Shown here piece after piece: positions 9,116 through 18,404 of a stretch of DNA of 64,000 nt. Position 1 is the stretch's first letter; each line of letters starts with the position of its first letter. The notes under the pieces are model-generated. The model was not told the DNA's origin. It searched no databases and was given only the letters and a program-made list of their open reading frames with translations. A program made the translations under genes and the position numbers. The stretch comes from an uncultured Pseudomonadales bacterium (lineage in GTDB: Bacteria; Pseudomonadota; Gammaproteobacteria; Pseudomonadales; Pseudohongiellaceae): contig CALSTS010000006.1 of NCBI GenBank assembly GCA_943789335.1, positions 91,001 through 155,000 on the forward strand. The letters run 5' to 3'.

Positions 9116-9253
9116 ATGTGTGAATATTTCACTTTTAGTTTTAGCGCTTTGGTTTTACTGACGCTTATTTTCGCACTCATTGTTTTGGCAAAGCAGATTC
9201 AGATCAAGGAGAAAAATAAAAGTGTTGAACCTGGGAAGGTGCTATATGGATAA
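9116..9253 (+). CDS. Possible 45-aa single-span membrane protein
   Basis: An ATG-started 45-codon frame encodes one strongly hydrophobic helix (SALVLLTLIFALIVLAK) followed by a basic tail (QIQIKEKNKS). There is no convincing ribosome-binding site. Immediately upstream, in the frame one base earlier, another hydrophobic stretch (LFIIAGPILGFLLHSY) ends at a TGA overlapping this ATG. Together they could be two overlapping mini-genes, one two-helix gene broken by a one-base insertion, or chance in AT-rich DNA. Reported with low confidence. Confidence 0.25.
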   Translation: MCEYFTFSFSALVLLTLIFALIVLAKQIQIKEKNKSVEPGKVLYG

Positions 9254-9271
9254 TCAGACCGGCTATAAATC

Positions 9272-9300
9272 TCAATAAAAAGGGGCTTCTAAGAAGCCCC
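9272..9300 (-). terminator. Terminator of the redoxin gene
   Basis: GGGGCTT (9282-9288) pairs with AAGCCCC (9294-9300) around CTAAG. On the minus strand the stem is followed by TTTTT, so it terminates the minus-strand gene that ends at 9358. On the plus strand the T tract is weak. Confidence 0.75.
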
Positions 9301-9357
9301 TTAACTGGGAATTAAAATATTTGATATTATATTTCTTGTTAGAAATATACGCTGAAA

Positions 9358-9927
9358 TTACAGTTCAGCTGCCGCTTCAAGTACATAAGTTAAGTCTGGT
9401 CTGTCACGAAAACTTTCTTCAGCAAACTTCTTCAAAATTGTGCCATCAGGGCTTATTAACAGAATGCCAGGCTGCGGTATGCCATAGGCGAAACTATCTG
9501 GTTCAGGGTCTAGGTTTCTGATACCTAAGGCATTCACGTGTTTTATCGCTTCATCATGTAACATGGTAAAGCCTACATCAAAGTCTTCTTCAGCCAGCTT
9601 TAAAGTTTCTATTGAGTCATAGGTCATAGACGCGATATTAAACCCCAATGCTTCCATCTGGCTTTGAATGGCAGTGATATCGCCTAGCTGCGCCTTGCAG
9701 AATGGGCACCAACCGAATGATCGACTAAAAAACAGCATTAAGCCTTTTTCGCCAGTGAGGCTGTTAAGGTTTTGCACGTTGCCATTTTGATCAGGGGCAT
9801 CTAAAACAGGTAGCGTTGACCCTTCTGGGAAATCGGGTGCCCAGACAAAATCTTGTGCAACAGTTGGCTGCGTAAAAAACACAAGCAGGCTAATAAAAAG
9901 TAGAGTTATACGTTTAATCGGAGACAT
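9358..9927 (-). CDS. Secreted AhpC/TSA-type redoxin
   Basis: A 189-residue thioredoxin-fold protein of the peroxiredoxin/redoxin group. A signal peptide (residues 1-24, ending TVAQD) directs it to the periplasm. The core shows the usual start (APDFPEGSTLPVLDAPDQNG), then LMLFFSRSFGWCPFCKAQL with a CPFC active site where typical peroxiredoxins have a single peroxidatic cysteine in P-x-x-x-T-x-x-C. This places it in the CxxC redoxin branch, so thiol-disulfide exchange or peroxide reduction are both possible. It is monocistronic with its own terminator at 9272-9300. Confidence 0.82.
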   Translation of the reverse strand: MSPIKRITLLFISLLVFFTQPTVAQDFVWAPDFPEGSTLPVLDAPDQNGNVQNLNSLTGEKGLMLFFSRSFGWCPFCKAQLGDITAIQSQMEALGFNIASMTYDSIETLKLAEEDFDVGFTMLHDEAIKHVNALGIRNLDPEPDSFAYGIPQPGILLISPDGTILKKFAEESFRDRPDLTYVLEAAAEL

Positions 9928-10270
9928 TACTATTCCTCATTTAAAGTCTTATATTATTAATTTTTTTGCCAAGGTCTGAGAGACTACAGAGCTATAATTG
10001 TGAACAATACTTCAAATTTTAAGTGCTTTGATAATGACAGAATTGCTTTAGTTTTACTACTTTTTAGCAAGATTGGAGGTATTCGAGGTCTGACATATGG
10101 TCACAGTTCAATAGATATTTTTTAGTTATAATTTCTAAGTGGTTGATACAAAAATTTCATTTTTAATTTATAAATTGAAATAAGTTAGGTAAAGGGATTC
10201 ACTTGATAATTTAACTAAGAAGAAGTTTACTTAAGGCGACTTTTTCGTCAATAAATAAAAATAAACGGAG
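9928..10270. other. AT-rich intergenic stretch
   Basis: About 340 bases between divergent genes. It must hold promoters for the redoxin gene (minus) and the hydrolase gene (plus). I see no convincing sigma-70 pair, tandem repeat or RNA fold. A near-palindrome of AT bases around 10157-10183 (ATTTCA ... TGAAAT) is the only visible symmetry and is probably compositional. ACGGAG at 10265-10270 is the likely ribosome-binding site of the downstream gene. Confidence 0.4.
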
Positions 10271-10318
10271 ATCACAGCCATCAAAGATACAGATCCACAA
10301 ACACAAGCTCTTCTGGAT

Positions 10319-11239
10319 ATGGTAAACGCTGAAGGTAACCCACATTTATTCGAATTGTCTGTTGAAGACGCGCGTGTTGGGTTAAAACAGATGACTCTAC
10401 AAGTGGATATTGCCTTATGTGAAGTTCTTGAACGGCGCGAGCTATCTATTTCTGGGCCTGCTGGCGACATACCGATACGCATTTATTGGCCTGAAATAAC
10501 TGAGGCTGACAAAAGCTTGCCTATTTTATTGCTTTATCATGGTGGAGGCTTTGCTCTTGCAGACCTTGATACTCATGAGAATATGGCCAGGTATTACTGT
10601 AAACATGCCCAACTAATTGTGATAAATGTAGATTATAGGTTGTCTCCAGAAAATAAATTTCCGCTTGGCGTTGAAGATTGTTATGCCGCACTTTGTTGGG
10701 CCAGTGATAATGCTAAAGAATTAGGTGGCGATCTCATGCGCATTGCTGTGACAGGTGATAGTGCCGGTGGCAATCTCAGCGCTGTTGTTGCACAACTTGC
10801 TTTGTCTCGACAGGGGCCAAATGTTGCATATCAATTGTTGGCTTATCCGGTGGTAAGTATGGATATGGGTGCTGACTATGAGTCACGTAAAACCTTTGGT
10901 AAAGGTCAACACTTTCTGTCGATGATGGATCTGAATTGGCTTAGCGACATGTACTTTACAAATCCCGATAAAGAAAAAGACAGTGTTTTAGCTTCACCTA
11001 TATTGTGTGAAGATCTTAGTGGCTTGCCTCCGGCTTTGGTTATCACTGCTGGTCATGATCCCTTGCGGGATGAAGGTAAACACTATGCCGAAAGAATAGA
11101 AGCAGCTGGGATTGCTGTTGAATATGTATGCTTTGAATCAACCATACATGGATTTATGACTTTTGGCGGGGCAATAGATGTTGGAAAACAAGCACTTGAT
11201 TTTGCTGTGAAAAAGTTAAGAGAAAATCTAAGTGATTGA
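10319..11239 (+). CDS. Alpha/beta hydrolase, HSL/GDXG lipase family
   Basis: A cytoplasmic esterase/lipase of the hormone-sensitive-lipase family. The oxyanion-hole motif is HGGGFALAD, the nucleophile elbow is GDSAGG (within AVTGDSAGGNLSAV), the catalytic Asp is in ITAGHDPLRDEG and the His in STIHGF. The ATG at 10319 gives 306 residues, but the in-frame upstream codons read KDTDPQTQALLD, which matches how family members usually begin. The nearest Shine-Dalgarno (CGGAG, 10266-10270) would place initiation near an ATC at 10280, with no ATG, GTG or TTG in that interval. So the real start may be a rare codon, or an ATG may have been lost. Confidence 0.88.
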   Translation: MVNAEGNPHLFELSVEDARVGLKQMTLQVDIALCEVLERRELSISGPAGDIPIRIYWPEITEADKSLPILLLYHGGGFALADLDTHENMARYYCKHAQLIVINVDYRLSPENKFPLGVEDCYAALCWASDNAKELGGDLMRIAVTGDSAGGNLSAVVAQLALSRQGPNVAYQLLAYPVVSMDMGADYESRKTFGKGQHFLSMMDLNWLSDMYFTNPDKEKDSVLASPILCEDLSGLPPALVITAGHDPLRDEGKHYAERIEAAGIAVEYVCFESTIHGFMTFGGAIDVGKQALDFAVKKLRENLSD

Positions 11240-11292
11240 GAATAAGAACTTTTAGAAAAAATGATTAAACAATTACTTAATTTCTAAGAATA

Positions 11293-12348
11293 TTAATCTC
11301 GGCGATTAGTAACGGCTTCAGCAAGTGTATTTAAGAGGATGTCGGTGTCTTCCCAAGACATGCAGGCATCAGTAATGCTTTGACCATAAGTTAAGGCTTC
11401 CCCTGCAACGACTTTTTGATTGCCCGCGACTAAATGACTCTCAAGCATTACACCTTTAATGCTGGTCTCCCCATTTGCAACCTGTCCGGCAACATCCTGG
11501 CAAACAATAACTTGCCGATCTGGATCTTTACCTGAGTTAGCATGGCTACAATCGACAATGATGGCGGGGTTCAAACCAGACTTTTGCATTTTTTCTGCCG
11601 CAGATTTAATACTATCCGGGTCATAGTTTGTATGTTTGCCGCCACGAAGAATTAAGTGGCAATCTGGATTACCGCCAGTTTGAAAAATTGCTGAGTGGCC
11701 ACCTTTAGTGACAGATAAAAAATGATGAGGGTGTTGCGCAGAACCAATTGCATCAATGGCAATTTGTGTATTGCCGCTGGTGCCGTTTTTAAATCCAACT
11801 GGGCAAGATAAGCCAGAAGCTAGCTCTCGATGGCATTGTGATTCAGTAGTACGCGCACCAATTGCACCCCAGCTGATTAAGTCGGCCACGTACTGTGGAC
11901 TAATTAAATCCAGATATTCAGTGGCTGCTGGCATCCCCATGTTAGCTAGTTCAAGCAAGAGTTTTCTGGCTTTACGCAGGCCTTCATTAATCTGAAAACT
12001 GTTATCAAGATGAGGGTCATTGATGAGTCCTTTCCAGCCTACAGTAGTACGAGGTTTTTCAAAATAGACCCGCATAACCACCAATAGCCTATCGTTATAT
12101 TTTTGTAAGGGCTTCAATAAACGTTCTGCATAATCTATTGCAGCTTCCGGGTCATGAATTGAACAGGGTCCACTTATTACAATTAAGCGATCATCTTTGC
12201 CATGCAAGATATCCTGCATGGCACTGCGTGCTGTAGCAACTGTTTCTGAAGCTTTTTCAGATAATGGATATTCATTGGTGAGCTGCTCAGGAGAAAGCAG
12301 TTCTTTCATTGCGACAATGCGAAGATCATCAGTGGTTTGCATATTCAT
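11293..12348 (-). CDS. aroG: 3-deoxy-7-phosphoheptulonate synthase (DAHP synthase)
   Basis: First enzyme of the shikimate pathway: condenses phosphoenolpyruvate with erythrose 4-phosphate. The 351-residue sequence aligns along its length with E. coli AroG-type class I-alpha enzymes: DDRLIVISGPCSIHDPEAA (PEP and metal site), VMRVYFEKPRTTVGWKGL, GAIGARTTESQCHRELASGL, GFKNGTSGNTQ and the C-terminal ESHLVAGNQ and YGQSITDACMSWEDT. The N-terminal extension that carries allosteric contacts in AroF/G/H is present, so feedback by an aromatic amino acid is likely, but which one cannot be told. It starts 20 bases after the ileS stop, so the two genes probably form one transcript. Confidence 0.95.
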   Translation of the reverse strand: MNMQTTDDLRIVAMKELLSPEQLTNEYPLSEKASETVATARSAMQDILHGKDDRLIVISGPCSIHDPEAAIDYAERLLKPLQKYNDRLLVVMRVYFEKPRTTVGWKGLINDPHLDNSFQINEGLRKARKLLLELANMGMPAATEYLDLISPQYVADLISWGAIGARTTESQCHRELASGLSCPVGFKNGTSGNTQIAIDAIGSAQHPHHFLSVTKGGHSAIFQTGGNPDCHLILRGGKHTNYDPDSIKSAAEKMQKSGLNPAIIVDCSHANSGKDPDRQVIVCQDVAGQVANGETSIKGVMLESHLVAGNQKVVAGEALTYGQSITDACMSWEDTDILLNTLAEAVTNRRD

Positions 12349-12368
12349 GTTAAGTCTCTTTTTTCAGC

Positions 12369-15300
12369 TTATTCAGCTTTCTCAATATCTATTGTGAGCA
12401 CACTTTTTTCATCAAGCTTAAATCGGTGTTGGCCAGCATTTTTATTAACGGTGAATTCAATGCATAGGGTTTCTTTGCCAATATATTCTTTATGGTTTTG
12501 TATTATTTTTAACAATTCATCTGAACCGAAATAATTTATTTTAATACGATCAGCGACATTAAAGTCCAAGTCCTTGCGGGTTTTTTGGATGCGATTAACA
12601 AGTTCTCTGGCTTGGCCTTCAGCGAGTAAGTCATCAGTTAACACTATATCGAGCTCTATTGTTATAAAGCGATCAGAAATTGCTTCAGTTCCTTCCTTGG
12701 CTTCACGAAAAATCAGGATATCTTCTGTAGAAAAAACTTCATTATCCAATGTTAAAGAGCCTGTATCTTGTAGGAGCTTAAGTTGTTGTACTGTTAGGTT
12801 TTCGATTAAATTTTTAAACGTTTTAAATTCTTTGCCAAAACGTTTGCCTAAGACCGGGGAGTTCGGTTTGGCATAGAGATTGATGAACTCATCTTCAGCA
12901 GTAGAGTAGTTTAGAGTTTTTACATTGAGTTCGGATTTTATATAAGTCTCTAATTTAGCTATTTCATCTAACATGCCTTGGTCTTCATGAATAATCGTGA
13001 GGCGGGCTAGAGGGATTTTAGTTTTAATTTTTACTTGTTCGCGTTTTTGTCGACCGAGCAAGATAATACTTTGCATACGAGCAACTGCCGCTTCTAGTGC
13101 TGGTTGGATATAAACTTCTTCAGCTTCTGGATAAGGGCATAAATGTACAGATTGTTTACGCTGATCTCCAGCTGGAGAAAAAATCTTTAGTTCCTGATAA
13201 ATATGCTCTGATAAAAACGGTGCAAAAGGCGCTAGACTGATATTGAGTTCATTTAAGACAAGATAAAGCGTATTGAATGCGGCATCTTTATCAGTTGTCA
13301 TACCCTCAGCCCAAAATCTTGAACGATTTAGACGAATATACCAATTGGTCAGGTCTTCAATAAATTCAAATAATGCAGGGACGACGTTATAGAGCTTGTA
13401 TTCGGACATTTCTTGAGCAACATCTGCTTTAAGTGTCTGTAGTTTTGAAATAATCCATTGATCAACAATATTGTCAAAAGCGACGTTTTTAATATCTTTT
13501 GCTTGCCAATTATCGATGGCTGCATAGGTCTGCAAAAATTTGAAAGAGTTGTACCAAGGCAATAGTACCCGTCGCACCATTTCTTTCACGCCAATATCGG
13601 TAAACCGTTGCTCCTCAGCTTTAACCAATCCCGAATTAATTAAATACAAGCGCAAGGCATCTGCACCATACTCTTCCATTAACGCATCAGGGGCCGTGTA
13701 GTTTTGCAGGCGTTTTGACATTTTCTTGCCGTCTTCTGCCATGACGATGCCATTCACAATGACATTTTTGAATGACGGCTTGTCAAACAAGGCCGTACTA
13801 AGTACCAACAAGGTATAGAACCAACCACGGGTCTGGTCGAGACCTTCAGCAATATATTCTGCCGGGAAACCTGCTTCGAAAATTTCCTTATTTTCAAAGG
13901 GGTAATGTAGTTGTGCATAAGGCATAGAACCGGATTCGAACCAACAATCCAATACTTCTTCAACCCGACGATAGGTCCCTTCTTCACCATCAACAGTAAA
14001 TGTTAATTGGTCAACGTATTCACGGTGCAGGTCATCAACTGTGACACCAGTATATTCAGCTAATTCGGCAATAGAGCCAATACAGATGCGCTTATCACTG
14101 ACATCATTGATCCATACTGGTAGCGGTGTGCCCCAATATCGGTTGCGCGAAATACTCCAGTCTATGGCGTTGGCTAACCAATTGCCCATACGGCCGTTTT
14201 TGATATGTTCAGGCACCCAGTTAACCTGCTGGTTAGCAGCGCTAATCCGATCTCGAATGGATTCCACTCTTACATACCACGATGGAATAGTACGCTTGAT
14301 GATTGGGGTGTCTGAGCGTGGGCAGAAAGGATAGCTGTGATCAATGACTTCTTGAATATACAGTTTACCTTCTTCTTTTAAACGTCGAATGATTTCCTTG
14401 TCGGCGTCTTTAACATATTGCCCTTCATAGTCGCTGACTTCTGCCGTGAACCTGCCTTCAAAATCAATAGGGCAGACCAGTGCGGTTACCCCGTTGTGCT
14501 TCATTACTCTATAGTCGTCTTCACCAAAAGCAGGTGCCTGATGCACGATACCGGTGCCACTGTCGGTAGTGACATAGTCATCAGCATATATTTGGAAAGC
14601 ACCTTCGTTGCCTAATTCTGTAAAATAAGGGAATAAGGGTTCATAAAGTTTGCCGATTAAATCGCTGGCATTATGTTGGCTAACTACTTCCAGATTTTTA
14701 TGTTTGCCCAAGGCATCCAAACGCGCTTCAGCTAGATAAATTAAATCCCCACTGTCCTGATCCTTTACTTTTACATAAAAAATATTAGCGTTGACACAAA
14801 GAGCTAGGTTAGAGGGTAAGGTCCAAGGTGTAGTGGTCCATGCAGCCACAAAAGCATCCTCGTTCTGGAGTTTAAACAAAACAGTTACGGCTGGATCTTG
14901 AACATCCTGGTAATTAGAGCTTGCTTCAAAGTTCGACAGAACCGTTCCAAGGGCAGTCGAAAAAGGCACGACTTTGACACCTTGATAAATTAAATCCTTT
15001 TCCCAGAGTTGTTTGATCACCCACCAGACGGATTCCATAAACCATGGGTCCATAGTTTTATAGTCATTTTCAAAATCGACCCAACGCCCGATACGGGTAA
15101 TGGTTTTTTCCCATTCAGCTGAATAACGCTGAACAATGCCACGGCACTCGTCGTTGTAGCCTTTAATGCCAAGTTTCTCGACAGCTTGTTGGGAAGACAT
15201 GCCTAAACTTTTATCTATTTCATGCTCAATTGGCAGGCCATGGCAATCCCAGCCAAATCGGCGTTGCACGTAATAGCCTTTCATAGTGTAGTAACGAGGA

Positions 15301-15512
15301 ATGATGTCTTTTAAAGTGGAAGCAACAAGATGTCCATGATGAGGCATTCCCGTCGCAAAGGGAGGTCCGTCATAAAAGATATAGGGTTTGCAATCTTCAG
15401 TTTGCGTAAGAGACTTCTGAAAAATATTGTTACTTTTCCAGAAATCTAATACTTGGTGTTCCGTTGCAACAAATGAAAAAGGTTCATTTGGTATTTTATT
15501 TTCGCTAGTCAC
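12369..15512 (-). CDS. ileS: Isoleucyl-tRNA synthetase, eukaryote-like type
   Basis: Charges tRNA-Ile. The 1047-residue protein has the class I signatures HHGH at 58-61 (HIGH motif, within PFATGMPHHGHL) and KMSKR at 597-601, plus the CP1 editing domain (AAWTTTPWTLPSNLALCV, and YVTTDSGTGIVHQAPAFGEDD). Its length, the FYDGPPFATGMPHHGH form of the first motif and a long C-terminal anticodon-binding region without a zinc-finger cysteine tail resemble the eukaryotic/IleS2 subclass rather than the ~940-residue IleS1 usual in gammaproteobacteria. That subclass often tolerates mupirocin. The start is GTG at 15512. It is upstream of aroG on the same strand with only 20 bases between. Confidence 0.93.
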   Translation of the reverse strand: MTSENKIPNEPFSFVATEHQVLDFWKSNNIFQKSLTQTEDCKPYIFYDGPPFATGMPHHGHLVASTLKDIIPRYYTMKGYYVQRRFGWDCHGLPIEHEIDKSLGMSSQQAVEKLGIKGYNDECRGIVQRYSAEWEKTITRIGRWVDFENDYKTMDPWFMESVWWVIKQLWEKDLIYQGVKVVPFSTALGTVLSNFEASSNYQDVQDPAVTVLFKLQNEDAFVAAWTTTPWTLPSNLALCVNANIFYVKVKDQDSGDLIYLAEARLDALGKHKNLEVVSQHNASDLIGKLYEPLFPYFTELGNEGAFQIYADDYVTTDSGTGIVHQAPAFGEDDYRVMKHNGVTALVCPIDFEGRFTAEVSDYEGQYVKDADKEIIRRLKEEGKLYIQEVIDHSYPFCPRSDTPIIKRTIPSWYVRVESIRDRISAANQQVNWVPEHIKNGRMGNWLANAIDWSISRNRYWGTPLPVWINDVSDKRICIGSIAELAEYTGVTVDDLHREYVDQLTFTVDGEEGTYRRVEEVLDCWFESGSMPYAQLHYPFENKEIFEAGFPAEYIAEGLDQTRGWFYTLLVLSTALFDKPSFKNVIVNGIVMAEDGKKMSKRLQNYTAPDALMEEYGADALRLYLINSGLVKAEEQRFTDIGVKEMVRRVLLPWYNSFKFLQTYAAIDNWQAKDIKNVAFDNIVDQWIISKLQTLKADVAQEMSEYKLYNVVPALFEFIEDLTNWYIRLNRSRFWAEGMTTDKDAAFNTLYLVLNELNISLAPFAPFLSEHIYQELKIFSPAGDQRKQSVHLCPYPEAEEVYIQPALEAAVARMQSIILLGRQKREQVKIKTKIPLARLTIIHEDQGMLDEIAKLETYIKSELNVKTLNYSTAEDEFINLYAKPNSPVLGKRFGKEFKTFKNLIENLTVQQLKLLQDTGSLTLDNEVFSTEDILIFREAKEGTEAISDRFITIELDIVLTDDLLAEGQARELVNRIQKTRKDLDFNVADRIKINYFGSDELLKIIQNHKEYIGKETLCIEFTVNKNAGQHRFKLDEKSVLTIDIEKAE

Positions 15513-15813
15513 ACTTAAAGTTCTCAGTTTAATTATTTCTTAATGTTCAAAAACAAAAAAACCCGCTTGGAAGCGGGTTTTTTTAATCTCATTTTTCAAA
15601 TAGTACGGACTAATTCAACCCACTTTTCAGTGCTGAATAAAAAATATAACTCGTGTATATATAGCCGTCATACTCATAGATCAGAAGCATAGCTGCTTAT
15701 AGCTGGAAGAGCAAGCAACAAGGCTTACCTGCTGTAGTTCAGTATGGCTATGTAACTGGGCAAAACTTCTAATAAGAGAGCTTTGAATTCAATAGAAGAA
15801 TTATAACTAAAAT
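15513..15813. other. Intergenic stretch upstream of ileS
   Basis: About 300 bases. It holds the bidirectional terminator at 15555-15584 and, upstream of it, AT-rich sequence with short self-complementary pieces (for example around 15685-15720) but no RNA fold I can name. The ileS promoter should lie near 15520-15550 on the minus strand or beyond the terminator. No small ORF with a ribosome-binding site was seen. Confidence 0.4.
15555..15584. terminator. Strong bidirectional terminator
   Basis: ACCCGCTT (15561-15568) and AAGCGGGT (15571-15578) form a perfect stem with a GG loop; it is bracketed by an A tract on the left and seven T on the right, extending the stem. It terminates the minus-strand gene ending at 15814 and insulates ileS. 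Confidence 0.85.
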
Positions 15814-16236
15814 TTATTGAATAGAAACTGGGATCAGAATTGAATCAACGCTTGAGCCGTTAGTAACCACAACATTGAGTTCCCATTCACCCGCTTGATG
15901 AAAATACATATTATCTACCTGGTAGGCGCCCCTGCCTAAGTGACTGCTGATAAATGTCATTCTCGATAAGGTTTCCCGTGAATCAGGATGATAGCCATGT
16001 ATCTCAATAACGGCATTTTCTATAGGGCGACGACTGCCGTCGAGTATAAAGAGCATCCATTGATGAGGTGTTTCAACTGGAATAGGGAAATATTGAGTCG
16101 AATAACTTAATCGATATGAGCCTCCACCTGATAACCAAACTCCTGGAGCTGCCTCTTCTTGGGCTGTAACAGAAAAGCTAAAAAATGTTGTTGCAAGAAA
16201 AGCGACTTGTAATAATTTATAAAGAGTTAATTTCAT
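15814..16236 (-). CDS. Secreted FixH/YtkA-like beta-sandwich protein
   Basis: A 140-residue exported protein. The signal peptide ends at SVTAQ (about residue 25). The mature part looks like an immunoglobulin-like FixH/YtkA domain: W(M)LFILDGSRRPIENAVIEIHGYHPDS resembles the start of such domains (ligand or polymer variable strand) and GRGAYQVDNMYFHQAGEWELNVVV resembles the conserved C-terminal G-x-Y-x-V ... G-x-W-x-L-x-V. In other bacteria such domains occur with metal transport or cytochrome oxidase assembly. No such genes are adjacent here, so the role is open. A terminator lies about 230 bases downstream. Confidence 0.65.
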   Translation of the reverse strand: MKLTLYKLLQVAFLATTFFSFSVTAQEEAAPGVWLSGGGSYRLSYSTQYFPIPVETPHQWMLFILDGSRRPIENAVIEIHGYHPDSRETLSRMTFISSHLGRGAYQVDNMYFHQAGEWELNVVVTNGSSVDSILIPVSIQ

Positions 16237-16539
16237 TTCTATTCCCTTGTTAATCTAGAAGGGGAGAATAATGGCTTGTGAGATAATGTCAAATATGTTT
16301 TCTTTGGCATATACCCCCAACTTGTGTAAATCCTTATTTTTAACAATGATTGAGGTCAAGCTTCGGGGTGGTTAGAAAGTCAAAAGCCTTTTATACTGGT
16401 TGGGATTGTAACGGCTTCATATGGGAGTTTATGTCGGCCTGTTGCTGAGTTGTATCCCTGATTAGGTTTTAAAATCGATTTTTTTAGAACAATCGATATT
16501 TTACTATATATTAGGGAATTGTAACTAGGAAGAGTTTGT
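16237..16539. other. Intergenic stretch before a small GTG-start gene
   Basis: About 300 bases between divergent genes, AT-rich. I see no repeat or structured RNA. The right end contains CTAGGAAGAG (16525-16534), the probable ribosome-binding site for the GTG start at 16540. Confidence 0.4.
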
Positions 16540-16800
16540 GTGGGAAAAACTATAAGGCACTGCAAAGCAATTGCTAAATCGACCGGCAAACCTTGTAAAA
16601 GAGCGCCGGTTAAAGATGGACTATACAGGTACCACCTACCTCGAGAGCTACAAGTGGACGATGAGCCTAATCGCGCACCAAAAGATCAGAATAAAAACCT
16701 TTCCCTCGGAAATACTTTTTTAAATCAACAGCATACGACACGTGAGAAGAATCGATTTATCCGGGTTATTGTTGTCAGTACACGACGTAAGAAAAAATAA
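16540..16800 (+). CDS. Small basic Cys-containing hypothetical protein, 86 aa
   Basis: A short basic protein starting at GTG with AGGA about nine bases upstream. Its N-terminus (RHCKAIAKSTGKPCKRAPVKDG, then LYRYHL) resembles the C-x(8,10)-C ... C-x-x-H knuckle of small bacterial and phage-borne proteins of the type CKAxTxxGxPCKxxPVxGxxxCxxH, but the third cysteine is replaced by Tyr-Arg. The rest is rich in Lys, Arg, Asn and Gln, ending RRKKK. Nucleic-acid binding is possible from charge alone. Flanking genes give no hint. Confidence 0.5.
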   Translation: MGKTIRHCKAIAKSTGKPCKRAPVKDGLYRYHLPRELQVDDEPNRAPKDQNKNLSLGNTFLNQQHTTREKNRFIRVIVVSTRRKKK

Positions 16801-16910
16801 ATCCTAGGCGCTGCGCCTAAAAACATTAGAGATAATGAATACTGTATATTGTTTGAACATATTCGGCACCAGGTCGAACCTTTGATATTTACTTTAAAAG
16901 AAACAATACA

Positions 16911-18120
16911 GTGCTGTCATTTCTAAATCGTAATCTTTCCTTGTTGGCTATTTGTGTCAGTCTTATGATGAGTTCAACTTCGTTGATCGTAACGACAGCC
17001 GCTTTAGTTGGTTTTGCATTGGCAACTGACAAATCCTTATCTACATTACCTTTAGCAGCACAGTTTATAGGGACTATGTTGGCGAGCATTCCAGCTGCGA
17101 TGTTAATGCAATGGCTGGGGCGGAAAACAACATTTATGCTGTCCACACTATTTGGCATAACGGGTGGCATTCTGGGTTACCTGGCAATAATAAATCATCA
17201 ATTCTGGCTTTTTGTGACAGCGACTTTGCTAGTTGGCATCTTTCAGGGCTTTGGTAATTATATGCGTTATGCCGCAGCTGAGAGCGTTACTATTTCTGTT
17301 AAGAGTAAGGCTATTTCTTTTGTCATGTTGGGGGGTATTCTGGCAGCTGTGATTGGCCCAAATTTGGCAAAATATTCAAGAGAGTGGGTTCAAGGTGCTG
17401 AGTTTGCAGGTAGTTATGCTTCGGTTATTGGGCTTTATATAACTTATGCTATTTGTACTTTCATTTTTGAGATTTGATGAAGAAAACAACTCATCTCAAG
17501 ACGACAAAAAAAATAAGCAAAAAAGGAATACTGGTAGACCGCTTTTACAAATTATAAAACAACCAAAATATATCGTTGCTGTGCTCAGCGGAATGTTCGG
17601 TTATGGAGTGATGAGTTTTGTAATGACAGCAACACCTTTGGCTATGAATCAAAGTGCCTTTCTTTTCAATGACACAGCTCTAGTCATTCAGTGGCATGTG
17701 CTTGCCATGTTTGCTCCTTCATTTATATCAGGAAATTTAATCACACGATTTGGCTTAATTAAGGTTATGGTCACTGGCGTAATATTTGGATTGATATGTA
17801 TAGGCATAAATTTGCTTGGCACATCCTTATGGCACTTCCTGACTGCCCTTATCTGCCTGGGTATCAGTTGGAATTTTCTTTTTGTTGGGGCAACCACTAT
17901 GGTTACTGACACTTACAGACCAAATGAAAAGAACAAAGCGCAAGCATTTAATGATTTTGCTGTATTCAGCACTGTAACTGTTGCTTCACTTTCTGCAGGA
18001 GCATTACAAAATACATTCGGCTGGCAGATGGTTAATATAGGCGCTTTGCCTTTATTGTTTATCATTTTGTTTGCCTTAATTTGGTTATCTTATAATAGTC
18101 AGCAGATACAGGAAGTTTAG
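16911..18120 (+). pseudogene. MFS transporter split by a +1 frameshift
   Basis: Two overlapping frames together encode one major facilitator superfamily transporter of about 400 residues. Frame one (16911-17477, GTG start) carries the first six helices with the loop-2/3 signature AMLMQWLGRKTTFML and stops at TGA. Frame two (open from before 17446 to 18120) carries the cytoplasmic central loop (FDEENNSSQDDKKNKQKR) and helices 7-12. Removing one T from the run at 17463-17467 would restore a continuous reading into ILRFDEENN. It is either a recent frameshift or a homopolymer sequencing error; the two halves otherwise show no decay. Substrate unknown. Confidence 0.8.
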
Positions 18121-18404
18121 ATAAACAATAGTAAAATGGCTTTATTTTTTATACCTGAAGCAGGAATGTTGATTTAAATCATGCAAGTAAAGTGAAATTT
18201 CACTGTAAATCTTATTTCATCAAACTATATGCTGTTTGAATTTTCAAAAGTATAGTAGCTTTGAGTTTGTGCATTTTTGAAAGGGATTTTAGTGAGTCTT
18301 TGAGTTAAGAAGCAAAGCTTTTAACTAAAATAAGTGTTAATAAAAACAAGAATTAAAAATCAGTAAAATATAAAAATCTATAGAAAATATAGAAAGGGGC
18401 ATTT

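Noticed and set aside
12574..12876. 100-codon plus-strand ORF
   Set aside because: It is antisense to ileS and rich in Ser, the usual shadow of a coding strand; no ribosome-binding site.
13925..13945. tRNA-like T-arm text (GGATTCGAACC)
   Set aside because: It lies inside ileS in a normal coding frame, and no acceptor stem or anticodon arm can be built around it.
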